Shown here: positions 27,063-34,746 of the stretch, in pieces
Layout: every line of letters starts with the position of its first letter
How positions within the stretch are numbered: position 1 is the stretch's first letter
Source of the DNA: Candidatus Zambryskibacteria bacterium RIFOXYC1_FULL_39_10
GTDB lineage: Bacteria; Patescibacteriota; Minisyncoccia; Phycocordibacterales; WO2-35-19
Assembly (NCBI GenBank): GCA_001824275.1
Contig: MHWW01000011.1
Coordinates: forward strand, 1-34,748
DNA: 34,748 nucleotides
Reading direction: 5' to 3'
The notes under the pieces: generated by a model
What the model was told of the DNA's origin: nothing
The model's database searches: none
What the model saw: only the letters and a program-made list of their open reading frames with translations
Position numbers and translations under genes: made by a program

Positions 27063-28406
27063 ATGGACACCAAAGAACTCTGGAACAACATTCTACCAGA
27101 AATAGAATCGTCAGTTTCAAAAGCAAACTTTGCCACTTGGTTTAAAGATACCAAGATCTCCGGTTTTGAAGATGGGGTGGTTTACCTTAGTGTCCCAAAC
27201 ACTTTTGTACAAGAGTGGCTTCTAAAAAAATTTCATCAACTTATCCTGAAACTGCTCAGACAATCTTCGGAATCAATCCATCGACTAGAATATGTAATTA
27301 AAGAAGAGAGTAAACAAAAAAACCAATACATTCCCACCAAAACCTGTTCTCCCACTAGGGAATTGCCTCTTTCTGAACACTATATAAACAAAGACGATAA
27401 TTTAAATCCTCGCTACACATTTGAATCGTTTGTGGTGGGCCCTTTCAACGAGCTTGCCCATGCGGCAGCCCAAGCAGTAATCAAAAACTTAGGCGTCGCC
27501 TATAATCCATTTTTCATATATGGCAACACAGGGCATGGCAAAACTCATTTGATTCAAGCCATCGGTAACGCTGTCAAAGCGGTTGATCCATCAAAGAAAA
27601 TTTTTTACCTTACTTCCGAAAAATTTCAGAATGATTTTGTCTCTTCGATGCTTGCCAACAACATCAATCAGTTTAAAGACAAGTATAGAAAATACGACAT
27701 GCTTATAATGGATGATATCCAGTTTCTCTCCGGTAAAGAAAAAACTCAAGAAGAACTCTTCCATTTGTTTAATACAATGAAAGACAGTAATAAACACATA
27801 GTTTTCTCTAGCGATAAACACCCAAATTTCATTACCGGTTTGGAAGATAGGTTAAAATCAAGATTTGCTGCTGGTATGGTGATTGATATCCCTGCTCCAG
27901 ACCACGAATCAAGAGTGGCTATTATAAAATCAAAATGCTCAAGTATAAATTTGTTTTTAGATGATGAAATCATTGATTATTTGGCTGATTCAATAAAAGG
28001 GAATATTAGAGATTTGGAGGGAGTTATAAACCTAATTGTCTGCCAAACTGAAACCAAAAATAAAACTTTGATTTTAAACGAAGTTAAGGATTTGGTAAAA
28101 AACAGTATAAAACAAAAGAAATTACTTTCTTACAAAGAAGTAGTTAAAATAATCTCTGATTTTTATAAAATTAGTGAAGAAATTATTTATGAAAAAACCC
28201 GAAAGAAAGAAGTTATCAAACCAAGGCAAGTAATAATGTATATTTTGAGAGAAGATTTTTGTATTTCTTACCCATCAATAGGGGAGAAGTTGGGTGGTAG
28301 AGATCATACTACCGTTATCCACTCTTGTGAAAAAATTAAAAAAGATATTCAGGTTGATGAGCTTCTTTCAAAAGAAATACGAGAAATCAGGTCGATGATT
28401 GGTTAA
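27063..28406 (+). CDS. dnaA: Chromosomal replication initiator protein DnaA
   Basis: About 447 residues from the ATG at 27063 (MDTKELWNNILPEIESSVSK); the earlier ATG at 27054 overlaps a TATAAT box. Domain I is residues 1-80, followed by a short linker. AAA+ domain III begins NPRYTFESFVVGPFNELAHA, with Walker A GNTGHGKTHL (near 152), Walker B MLIMDDIQFLSGKEKTQEEL, and the EDRLKSRFAAGMVIDI arginine-finger region. Domain IV ends with the DnaA signature GGRDHTTVIHSCEKI. It starts chromosome replication by binding boxes in the adjacent oriC. It is followed by a 204-bp AT-rich gap and dnaN. Confidence 0.97.
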   Translation: MDTKELWNNILPEIESSVSKANFATWFKDTKISGFEDGVVYLSVPNTFVQEWLLKKFHQLILKLLRQSSESIHRLEYVIKEESKQKNQYIPTKTCSPTRELPLSEHYINKDDNLNPRYTFESFVVGPFNELAHAAAQAVIKNLGVAYNPFFIYGNTGHGKTHLIQAIGNAVKAVDPSKKIFYLTSEKFQNDFVSSMLANNINQFKDKYRKYDMLIMDDIQFLSGKEKTQEELFHLFNTMKDSNKHIVFSSDKHPNFITGLEDRLKSRFAAGMVIDIPAPDHESRVAIIKSKCSSINLFLDDEIIDYLADSIKGNIRDLEGVINLIVCQTETKNKTLILNEVKDLVKNSIKQKKLLSYKEVVKIISDFYKISEEIIYEKTRKKEVIKPRQVIMYILREDFCISYPSIGEKLGGRDHTTVIHSCEKIKKDIQVDELLSKEIREIRSMIG

Positions 28407-28610
28407 TTAGTTGTTGATAAGATGTTAGTTAGTTGTGATAAAAATGTTTTTAAAAAGTTTATAAGTGTTTAAGATTCAAATTATCATTTTAATATCCACA
28501 TATAATAAATTATTTAATTAAATTAATATGTTTAAAACAAAGGTTAAAAAAAGTAATCCCCAAATTCACCTCTATATATTCTAGGTCCTATTAATTTAAA
28601 TAAAACTAAA
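28407..28610. other. Probable chromosomal origin region (oriC) between dnaA and dnaN
   Basis: Very AT-rich, gene-free spacer. DnaA-box-like sites: 28412-28420 (TTATCAACA on the minus strand, one mismatch) and 28492-28500 (ATATCCACA, one mismatch), plus a partial site at 28433-28441. Beyond the last site is a run of A/T (TATAATAAATTATTTAATTA) that could be the unwinding element. Support comes mainly from gene context. Confidence 0.6.
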
Positions 28611-29711
28611 ATGAAATTAGAATGTAACAAAAACAAAATAGAGTCCGCTATCCAAAAAACAGCTAGATTAGCTAATAAACACCTTACACTCCCAGTTTTG
28701 GCTTGTGTATATTTAGATGCCACAACATCAAACAAACTTATTATAAAAGCTACTAACTTAGATATTGGCCTAGAAGTTGAAGTAAAAATTAAGACTATAG
28801 AAAGTGGAGTAGTAGCAGTCCCAGCAAATGTATTATTGGGAGTATTATCATCAATTAAAGACGATAATCTGGTTATAGAAACAAAAGATAATAATTTAAA
28901 AATAACCGCAAACAAAAATTCAGTTGTTATTAAATGCTTGCCACACGAGGACTTCCCAACTATTCCAAGATTAGAAAATTTAAAATCAATAAAAATTAAA
29001 TCAAATGATTTAATTTTGGGATTTAAATCAGTGTGGTATAGCGCCTCAAACTCAAATATCAAACCCGAACTATCAAGCGTGTATATTTATAAAAATGATA
29101 GTTCATTAGTTTTTGTTTCTACTGATTCATTCCGTTTGGCTGAGAAGAAAATAAACACTAAAGTGCCTGATGATTTTCCTCAAACTCTTATTCCTTATAA
29201 AAATGTCATAGAAATAATTAAGTTGTTTGAAGATTATAAAGATGAGATTGAAGTGATTTTTGATAAAAACCAGATGGCGTTTAAGGTAGACGATATGTAT
29301 TTAGTATCGCGGCTTATTGATGGTTCATTCCCAGATTATAAGCAAATTATTCCCAAGACATACAATACTGCCGCTACTGTCTTAAAAAATGATTTAATAA
29401 ATTCAATCAAAACCTCAAATATTTTTTCAGATGCTCTTAATAAAATAAAATTAAAAGTTGATGTTAAAAATAAGACATTAAACATAGAGTCAAAAAATAA
29501 CGATGTTGGAGAATCCCAGGAATATATAAGCGCCAACACATCAGGTGAAAATGTTGAACTAAACTTCAATAGTAAGTATATAAATGATTGTATGCAATCT
29601 ATTTCATCCGATTCATTAGTTTTGGACTTTGGTGGCGTCGGTAAACCACTTGCTATCAGTGGGGCAACTGATAAAAGTTTTCTTTATATTGTGATGCCTA
29701 TGAATAGGTAA
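28611..29711 (+). CDS. dnaN: DNA polymerase III beta subunit (sliding clamp)
   Basis: A 366-residue ring-forming clamp that tethers the replicative polymerase to DNA. It has the three-domain layout: MKLECNKNKIESAIQKTARL and LPVLACVYLDATTSNKLIIK; GVVAVPANVLLGVLSSIKDD; LPHEDFPTIPR; then SVYIYKNDSSLVFVSTDSFR with LAEKKI, LVSRLIDGSFPDYKQIIPK and the closing FLYIVMPMNR. The LxxLxHxM-like C-terminal end is conserved. It follows dnaA across the origin and precedes the DciA-like ORF by 5 nt. Confidence 0.97.
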   Translation: MKLECNKNKIESAIQKTARLANKHLTLPVLACVYLDATTSNKLIIKATNLDIGLEVEVKIKTIESGVVAVPANVLLGVLSSIKDDNLVIETKDNNLKITANKNSVVIKCLPHEDFPTIPRLENLKSIKIKSNDLILGFKSVWYSASNSNIKPELSSVYIYKNDSSLVFVSTDSFRLAEKKINTKVPDDFPQTLIPYKNVIEIIKLFEDYKDEIEVIFDKNQMAFKVDDMYLVSRLIDGSFPDYKQIIPKTYNTAATVLKNDLINSIKTSNIFSDALNKIKLKVDVKNKTLNIESKNNDVGESQEYISANTSGENVELNFNSKYINDCMQSISSDSLVLDFGGVGKPLAISGATDKSFLYIVMPMNR

Positions 29712-29716
29712 TAAAA

Positions 29717-29965
29717 ATGAACAGTATCGCAGGGTTTTTACAGAAATTTTTAAATCTTGAAAAAGATAATAACACCAAATTACTATTAATTTTGGATGCT
29801 ATAAAACAAAAAACTGGTTTAGAATTAACGAAAGAGATTTTAGAAATAAAAGGCGAAACTCTAAAAGTAAATTGTAATCCAGTTTTTAGAAACGAAATTT
29901 TTATGCACAAGTCTGAAATAGAAGACTTGTTAAAAAACTCAAAAATATATTTAAAAATTATATAA
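29717..29965 (+). CDS. Small DUF721/DciA-like protein
   Basis: Eighty-two residues. The C-terminal half (ILEIKGETLKVNCNPVFRNE, then IFMHKSEIEDLLK) resembles the DUF721/DciA core, in which an x-V-x-G-x-L-x-V strand is followed by a helix that ends E-L-x-x-x-x-x-I/L-L. DciA is the most widespread bacterial loader of the replicative helicase. The N-terminal helix (IAGFLQKFLNLEKDN) matches the short loader-like layout. The position directly after dnaN fits a replication role. The match is by eye to a short protein, so it is a hypothesis. Its TAA lies in the following hairpin element. Confidence 0.55.
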   Translation: MNSIAGFLQKFLNLEKDNNTKLLLILDAIKQKTGLELTKEILEIKGETLKVNCNPVFRNEIFMHKSEIEDLLKNSKIYLKII

Positions 29966-30047
29966 CTCACCCCCAACCCCTCTCTTACAACAAGAGAGGG
30001 GATTCGAAAACCTCCTCTTAACTATAAGAGGAGGTAGGAGGAGTTAT
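29962..30047. repeat. C/G-tract multi-hairpin element between convergent genes
   Basis: Outer stem ATAACTC (29962-29968) / GAGTTAT (30041-30047) encloses hairpins CCCCTCTCTT-ACAAC-AAGAGAGGGG and CCTCCTCTTA-ACTA-TAAGAGGAGG. The outer arms contain the stop codons of both the DciA-like gene and the PBP gene. It likely terminates both transcripts. Confidence 0.78.
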
Positions 30048-32155
30048 GGATTGAAAGGCAGATCTTGCCACAAGTTGTGGTCTTGGGCCCAAATGCGTAC
30101 GCCATACTCCCAGCGCTCAAATTGAGCGTCTCCTGCGGGATTAGAGGGGTACTCTCCTCGCGGATCGTCTTTATTCACCCAGTTTAATATTGAATGAACA
30201 CCACCAATCACTGTTGTGTTGTTATTTTCAAAACTCCCTCCTTGCCAGATACCTTGTAAAACTGGTTTTATTTGAGTTTTGTCTTCAATTAAAGGTTCCT
30301 CAAATTGTTCATCAGGTAATTTAGCCAAAGCCTGATCCATAAAAGCTCGCCACAGTGGTGCCACGATAAAACCCGCAACCTTCTTTTCCATCGGAGTGTT
30401 ATCGTTGTTGCCCGCCCAAGCACCTACAGCAATACTTGGGGTATACCCAACTATCCAAGCATCTTTATAATTGTTGGTCGTACCGGTTTTGACCGCCACA
30501 TCTCTACTTGGAAAATGAAGAGCAGATGTTTGTCCATATGATGGAGCTCTTGCATCGTTATCAGAAAGAATGCTTGTAATTTTTAAAGCAATTTCTTTGT
30601 CCAGCACTTGAGTATTTTTAACCTCTTTTTTTTCTAAGACATCACCATTTTTATTTTTTATTTCTATAACCGAACCAATATTGGTTTTGACTCCATTGTT
30701 GGCAAAAACTCCATAAGCCCCAGTTATTTCGAGGGGAGTGACCTCGCCACCTCCCAAAACAAGAGTTAACCCATAATCACCTTTATTGCTTAATGATTCA
30801 AGACCCATATCTCTTGCTAATCTTATAGATTCACTAAGACCTGCCAAATACAAAACTTTGACCGACGGCACGTTTATAGATTGAGCCAATGCGCTTCGCA
30901 AAGTGATTGGTCCTCTAAAAATACCGTCGTAATTTTCGGGTGAGTAACAACCATTTTCCATTGTTAAATTGTTTGGCGCACAATTGGTAGAAAATTGAGT
31001 TTTTAAATCAAAAAGCACTGTTTCTGGAGTGTAGCCCTTGGTAAATGCTTTTGCATAAACAAATGGTTTGATGGTGGAACCCGGCTGTCTTTTGGCCAAA
31101 GTTACATTAAAAGCACCATCAATCTCTTCATCAAAATAGTCTCTTGAGCCAACCATAGTGAGTATCTCCCCATTTCTTGGATCTATTGCCACCAATGCAG
31201 TATTTTCGGCATTGAAGTTTTTCTTATTTGTTAGAGCGTAATCAAGAGCGATTTTTTCACCAATTGATTGCAAATCATAGTCTAGTGTAGTCGTCACTCG
31301 TAAGCCCCCACTATTGATAGCTTCTTCTCCATATTTATTTTTAATATAATCGATTACATAGAAAACAAAATGAGGGGCTTTGATACTAGAGTCGCCCTTT
31401 GCGACAAAATTAACTTTCTCTAAAATAGCCGAATCGTATTCTTCTTGAGTTATAAATTCACTTCTAAGCATTTCTCTAAGAACAAGATTTTTTCTTTCTT
31501 CCAATCGTTCTTTATTCTTACCATACGGAGAATAGAAAGTGGGTGCTTTAGGCAAAGCGGCCAAATAAGCCGCCTCACTGAGTGATACTTCAGAAGAGGA
31601 CTTACCAAAAAATGCCTGACTTGCTTCCTCAACCCCATAAATTACTCCTCCGTAGGGTATCTCATTTAGATACATTGAAAGTATTTCATCCTTGGGCATC
31701 ACCTGTTCTAATTTGACCGCTATGACCCACTCCTTAAGCTTCCTGGAAATAAGTTTCTCTGAAGTTAGTAATGAATTTTTTACAACTTGTTGGGTAATGG
31801 TTGAGCCCCCCTGAGAAAAGTCTAATGATAAAATATTTACCAAAGTTGCTCTGATAAAAGCTGTTGGTTTGACCCCTATGTGACTATAAAATTCCTTATC
31901 TTCAATGGCGATAGTAGCATTTTTTATATGCCTAGATATTTGTTCAATAGGCACAATGCTCCTCCTTACATCGCCTCCTGTGTCATAGAGCAAAATTTCC
32001 CCAGTTCGGTCGTAGATTTTGGTTGATTCGCTTACCCGTCTTTCCCTAATTGATTCTGAAGTAGGTACTTTAAAAGAACTAACCCAAAAGAGCATTATGG
32101 CGCCTATAACCAAAAAGACTGATATAAAAAGCATTAATAAGTTCTTTTTTAACAT
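30044..32155 (-). CDS. Class A penicillin-binding protein (PBP1A-like)
   Basis: A 703-residue bifunctional peptidoglycan synthase. After one N-terminal membrane helix (LLMLFISVFLVIGAIMLFWV), the glycosyltransferase 51 domain has EDKEFYSHIG (residues 85-92 and on), GGSTITQQVVKN, KLKEWVIAVKLEQ and YLNEIPYGG. The transpeptidase domain has the SxxK serine (GSTIKPF, near 360), SxN (SQSINVPS) and KTG (AVKTGTTNN, near 555). It links glycan polymerisation to peptide crosslinking and is a beta-lactam target. It ends with a 60-residue Trp/Pro-rich tail. It diverges from tyrS across only 45 bp. A CATAAT box 8 nt before the ATG suggests little or no leader. Confidence 0.96.
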   Translation of the reverse strand: MLKKNLLMLFISVFLVIGAIMLFWVSSFKVPTSESIRERRVSESTKIYDRTGEILLYDTGGDVRRSIVPIEQISRHIKNATIAIEDKEFYSHIGVKPTAFIRATLVNILSLDFSQGGSTITQQVVKNSLLTSEKLISRKLKEWVIAVKLEQVMPKDEILSMYLNEIPYGGVIYGVEEASQAFFGKSSSEVSLSEAAYLAALPKAPTFYSPYGKNKERLEERKNLVLREMLRSEFITQEEYDSAILEKVNFVAKGDSSIKAPHFVFYVIDYIKNKYGEEAINSGGLRVTTTLDYDLQSIGEKIALDYALTNKKNFNAENTALVAIDPRNGEILTMVGSRDYFDEEIDGAFNVTLAKRQPGSTIKPFVYAKAFTKGYTPETVLFDLKTQFSTNCAPNNLTMENGCYSPENYDGIFRGPITLRSALAQSINVPSVKVLYLAGLSESIRLARDMGLESLSNKGDYGLTLVLGGGEVTPLEITGAYGVFANNGVKTNIGSVIEIKNKNGDVLEKKEVKNTQVLDKEIALKITSILSDNDARAPSYGQTSALHFPSRDVAVKTGTTNNYKDAWIVGYTPSIAVGAWAGNNDNTPMEKKVAGFIVAPLWRAFMDQALAKLPDEQFEEPLIEDKTQIKPVLQGIWQGGSFENNNTTVIGGVHSILNWVNKDDPRGEYPSNPAGDAQFERWEYGVRIWAQDHNLWQDLPFNP

Positions 32156-32200
32156 ATATATATATTATGCCAAAATTCGAAATTATGGTAGCATTTTTAT
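32156..32200. promoter_or_regulatory. Divergent promoter region between PBP1A and tyrS
   Basis: Plus strand: extended -10 TGGTAGCAT (32186-32194), ending 6 nt before the tyrS ATG. Minus strand: extended -10 TGGCATAAT (ending at 32164), 8 nt before the PBP ATG. The two overlap within 45 bp; both imply leaderless or very short-leader mRNAs. The -35 boxes would lie in each other's coding or -10 regions. Confidence 0.5.
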
Positions 32201-33427
32201 ATGTTTGGCACTAATAAACCAAAAATAATAACTGATGAGGATATAATAGAGGAAATTTTGACACGGGGGGTAGAAAAGGTATACCCCAATAAGGCTGCAT
32301 TTAAGGAAGTTTTGATGTCGGGCAAAGAGATTAGGCTTTATTATGGAATTGACCCAACGGGCAGTACTTTACATCTTGGTCATCTGGTCCAACTTCTTAA
32401 ATTAAGAAAGTTTCAAGATCTTGGTCATGAAGTCATTATTTTGATTGGTGATTTTACGGCGCAAATTGGAGATCCCACAGATAAACAAGCAACCAGAAAA
32501 CCTCTTACTCATCAACAAGTTTTGGAGAATGCAAAAGGATATAAAAAACAGATTAGTAAGATTTTGGATTTAGGAAAATCAAATATTCGTTTTGTCCACA
32601 ACGAAAAATGGACAAATAAACTCACACCAGAAGATCTTCTAGAACTAGCTTCTCATTTTACGGTTTCAAACCTGCTTACTAGGGATATGTTTCAGGAAAG
32701 AATTAAAGCGGGTCGAGAAGTTTATGTTCATGAATTTCTTTACCCCATTTTTCAGGCATATGATGCTGTGACAATGGAGGTTGATTTGCAGATTGGGGGT
32801 AACGATCAAATGTTTAATATGCTCGCTGGTCGTGATTTGATGAAAAGAAAAAAGAACAAAGAAATGTTTGTTTTAACTACAAAATTATTAATAGACCCAA
32901 CTGGTAAAAAAATGGGGAAAACCGAAGATAATATGATAACCCTAAATGACTCAGCCAATGACATGTTTGGTAAAGTAATGAGCTGGCCTGACAGCATGAT
33001 TTCTTTGGGTTTTGAAATGGTCACCAATATTTCTGATGAAGAAATTAAATCAATACAATCAGAATTTGAAACCGGAAAATCAAATCCAAAAGAATACAAA
33101 ATAACCTTAGCAAAAGAGATTGTTAAAATATGTCATGGGAAAGAAGCAGCTCAAAAAGCCGCGGAGACGTTTATAAACACTTTTAGTAAAGGGGAGTTTC
33201 CAGAGGATGCACAAATTATAAATGTTTCAAAAGAAGAAAAAATAATGGATATTTTGGTAGAAAAAAAAGTTGTTGAATCGAAATCTGAATTTAGGCGCTT
33301 GGTTGAAGCGGGAGCCGTCTCAGATTACCCAGACAAAAAAATAAATGACCCAAACGAGACAGTAGGGGAAGGAGAGAGAAAAATCAAAATAGGCAAAAAA
33401 ACTTTTGTTGTTTTAAAATCAAGTTAA
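32201..33427 (+). CDS. tyrS: Tyrosyl-tRNA synthetase
   Basis: A 408-residue class I synthetase that charges tRNA-Tyr. Features: LYYGIDPTGSTLHLGHLVQL (HIGH motif as HLGH), GDFTAQIGDP, the YPIFQAYDAVTMEVDLQIGG tyrosine-binding region, the KMSKS motif as KKMGKTEDN, and a C-terminal S4 RNA-binding domain (SKSEFRRLVEAGAV). It is of the TyrRZ-like longer type by length. The ATG at 32201 is preceded by an extended -10 with only 6 nt between. It ends in a strong terminator hairpin. Confidence 0.96.
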   Translation: MFGTNKPKIITDEDIIEEILTRGVEKVYPNKAAFKEVLMSGKEIRLYYGIDPTGSTLHLGHLVQLLKLRKFQDLGHEVIILIGDFTAQIGDPTDKQATRKPLTHQQVLENAKGYKKQISKILDLGKSNIRFVHNEKWTNKLTPEDLLELASHFTVSNLLTRDMFQERIKAGREVYVHEFLYPIFQAYDAVTMEVDLQIGGNDQMFNMLAGRDLMKRKKNKEMFVLTTKLLIDPTGKKMGKTEDNMITLNDSANDMFGKVMSWPDSMISLGFEMVTNISDEEIKSIQSEFETGKSNPKEYKITLAKEIVKICHGKEAAQKAAETFINTFSKGEFPEDAQIINVSKEEKIMDILVEKKVVESKSEFRRLVEAGAVSDYPDKKINDPNETVGEGERKIKIGKKTFVVLKSS

Positions 33428-33457
33428 ACAAAAAACTCCCCAAGGAGTTTTTTGTTT
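33426..33457. terminator. tyrS terminator (bidirectional)
   Basis: Perfect 14-bp stem AAACAAAAAACTCC-CCAA-GGAGTTTTTTGTTT starting in the tyrS stop codon, with T-runs on both strands. It also fits as terminator of the convergent acidic ORF. Confidence 0.9.
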
Positions 33458-33459
33458 AG

Positions 33460-33594
33460 TTACATTACTTCCTCATCATCTTCGTCATCATCAGTCTCGG
33501 GAACTTTCTCAATCGGTAACCCATTTTCATCCAATTCCTCTTCTACTTCTTCTACTTCTTCATCACCTAACAAATCTTTATCTTCATCACCCAT
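33460..33594 (-). CDS. Small acidic protein (44 residues)
   Basis: An ORF absent from the supplied track: MGDEDKDLLGDEEVEEVEEE, then LDENGLPIEKVPETDDDEDD and EEVM. About half the residues are Asp or Glu, and the central LDENGLPIEKVPE is the only non-acidic part. It lies between the tyrS terminator and ruvC, on the ruvC strand and 80 bp downstream of it. Such short acidic tails or microproteins occur near conserved genes in these bacteria. Alternatively this may be low-complexity DNA without function. No ribosome-binding site is evident. Confidence 0.45.
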   Translation of the reverse strand: MGDEDKDLLGDEEVEEVEEELDENGLPIEKVPETDDDEDDEEVM

Positions 33595-33674
33595 GTTATA
33601 AAAATTATTTTTAATTTCTGATTAATTAATCAGATGAGTAATTTTTATCATACCTAAAATTTTTTGCAACAGCT

Positions 33675-34166
33675 TTAGACAAGCTTTTCTGTGGATAGTG
33701 AAATTGCAGAACAAGTGAGGGCAATGGCGATAGCGTCATATTCATCATCGTGTCGTTTACCAGGTTCCAGTTTTATTAATTTTTCTACCATATTAATAAC
33801 TTGTTTTTTATCACTTTTACCATAACCCGTGACGGCCAATTTAATCTGGTTTGGGTTGTATTCTTTTATTAAAACTCCACTTCTTTCAGCTTCAAGTAAT
33901 ATTACTCCCCGCGCCTCTGCTACTTGTAGAGCAGTTTTTTTGTTTTTGCTCCAAAGTAGTGTTTCAATAGCGATTTTGTTTGGCTCGTATTTATTGATTG
34001 TTGCTTTTATTTTTTCTCCCAAAGCCAAAAGCCTTTTTGAATGTTCAAGTTTGGCATCAGTTTCAAAACATTCTGAATGAATCAAATTTTCTCCTCTATT
34101 TGTTTTTTCAACAACAGCAATACCAATTCTCCCGTACCCAGGATCAATGCCTAAAATTCTAGACAC
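33675..34166 (-). CDS. ruvC: Crossover junction endodeoxyribonuclease RuvC
   Basis: About 163 residues from the GTG at 34166 (SRILGIDPGYGRIGIAVVEK). The ORF-track start at 34238 overlaps yebC and a repeat, and is unlikely. RuvC cuts Holliday junctions as a dimer. Catalytic acidic residues are seen: Asp in LGIDPGYGRIG, Glu in KIAIETLLW, and the C-terminal pair in RHDDEYDAIAIALT. The KLAVTGYGKSDKKQV segment is conserved. The start codon lies at the end of a dispersed repeat that follows the yebC stop, and the gap between the genes is only about 25 bp. Confidence 0.95.
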   Translation of the reverse strand: MSRILGIDPGYGRIGIAVVEKTNRGENLIHSECFETDAKLEHSKRLLALGEKIKATINKYEPNKIAIETLLWSKNKKTALQVAEARGVILLEAERSGVLIKEYNPNQIKLAVTGYGKSDKKQVINMVEKLIKLEPGKRHDDEYDAIAIALTCSAISLSTEKLV

Positions 34167-34188
34167 TAGATGCTGACTACTGGCTACT
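34164..34188 (-). repeat. 3'-end repeat family, copy between yebC and ruvC
   Basis: On the minus strand: AGTAGCCAGTAGTCAGCATC followed by TAGTG. Its last GTG is the proposed ruvC start, and it begins 3 nt after the yebC stop. It matches the hup copy at 24 aligned positions with two mismatches. Confidence 0.7.
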
Positions 34189-34191
34189 TTT

Positions 34192-34734
34192 TTATTCTGC
34201 ATTGGTGAAAACTTCTTGGACTTCATCATTTTCTTCAAGTTCTTCTATTAATGCGTCCAGTTTTTGCCCATCTTCATCTGAGATTTGGGCAGCGTTTTTG
34301 GGGTTCCAACCCCCACCATTCTGAGGGGGATTTTTTTCAAAAGCCCAAGCCGCCGATCCAGGAACTGCAAGCTCAAAACCGTTTTTTGAAAGAATGTGTT
34401 TTACTTCAGCGGCCGCTTTGTTTCGGTTCTCTGTCAAAGCTTCAATCATCAAAGCGCAACCACCCGGCCCGTAAGCTTCATAGGTTATTTGTTCCATTTC
34501 ACCAGCTTCTCCACCAATTCCTTTTTTGATTGCTCTATCAATATTGTCGCTCGGCACATTGGCTTCTTTGGCTTTTTCGATTGCCGCTCTGAGGCCGGGA
34601 GAGTTCACATCCCCTTTAGCTTTTTTAGATTCCACGGCAATAAAACGCACCAACTTACCAAATATTTTACTTTTTTGGCCATCAGTGACCGCCTTTTTAT
34701 TTTTTATTTTTGACCATTTATTATGTCCGGACAT
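34192..34734 (-). CDS. YebC/PmpR family protein, short form
   Basis: A 180-residue YebC-family protein. The N-terminal domain is canonical (MSGHNKWSKIKNKKAVTDGQ, then KSKIFGKLVRFI, NVPSDNIDRAIKKGIGG and YEAYGPGG). Usual YebC proteins are about 240 residues. Here, after GSAAWAFEK, most of the middle domain is missing and the chain goes straight to ISDEDGQKLDALIEELEEND and VQEVFTNAE, the usual C-terminal segment. YebC proteins are described as transcription regulators and, more recently, as translation factors relieving stalls at proline stretches. It is upstream of ruvC, a common pairing. Confidence 0.92.
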   Translation of the reverse strand: MSGHNKWSKIKNKKAVTDGQKSKIFGKLVRFIAVESKKAKGDVNSPGLRAAIEKAKEANVPSDNIDRAIKKGIGGEAGEMEQITYEAYGPGGCALMIEALTENRNKAAAEVKHILSKNGFELAVPGSAAWAFEKNPPQNGGGWNPKNAAQISDEDGQKLDALIEELEENDEVQEVFTNAE

Positions 34735-34740
34735 GGCAGT

Positions 34741-34746
34741 AATATA
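34741..34746 (-). promoter_or_regulatory. yebC -10 box at the window edge
   Basis: Minus strand TATATT ending 6 nt before the yebC ATG, as seen for several other genes here. The -35 is outside the window. Confidence 0.4.

Noticed and set aside
34167-34238. Upstream ATG for ruvC giving MKKMMKSKKFSPM...
   Set aside because: This overlaps the end of yebC and reads through the dispersed repeat; the GTG at 34166 gives the usual RuvC N-terminus.
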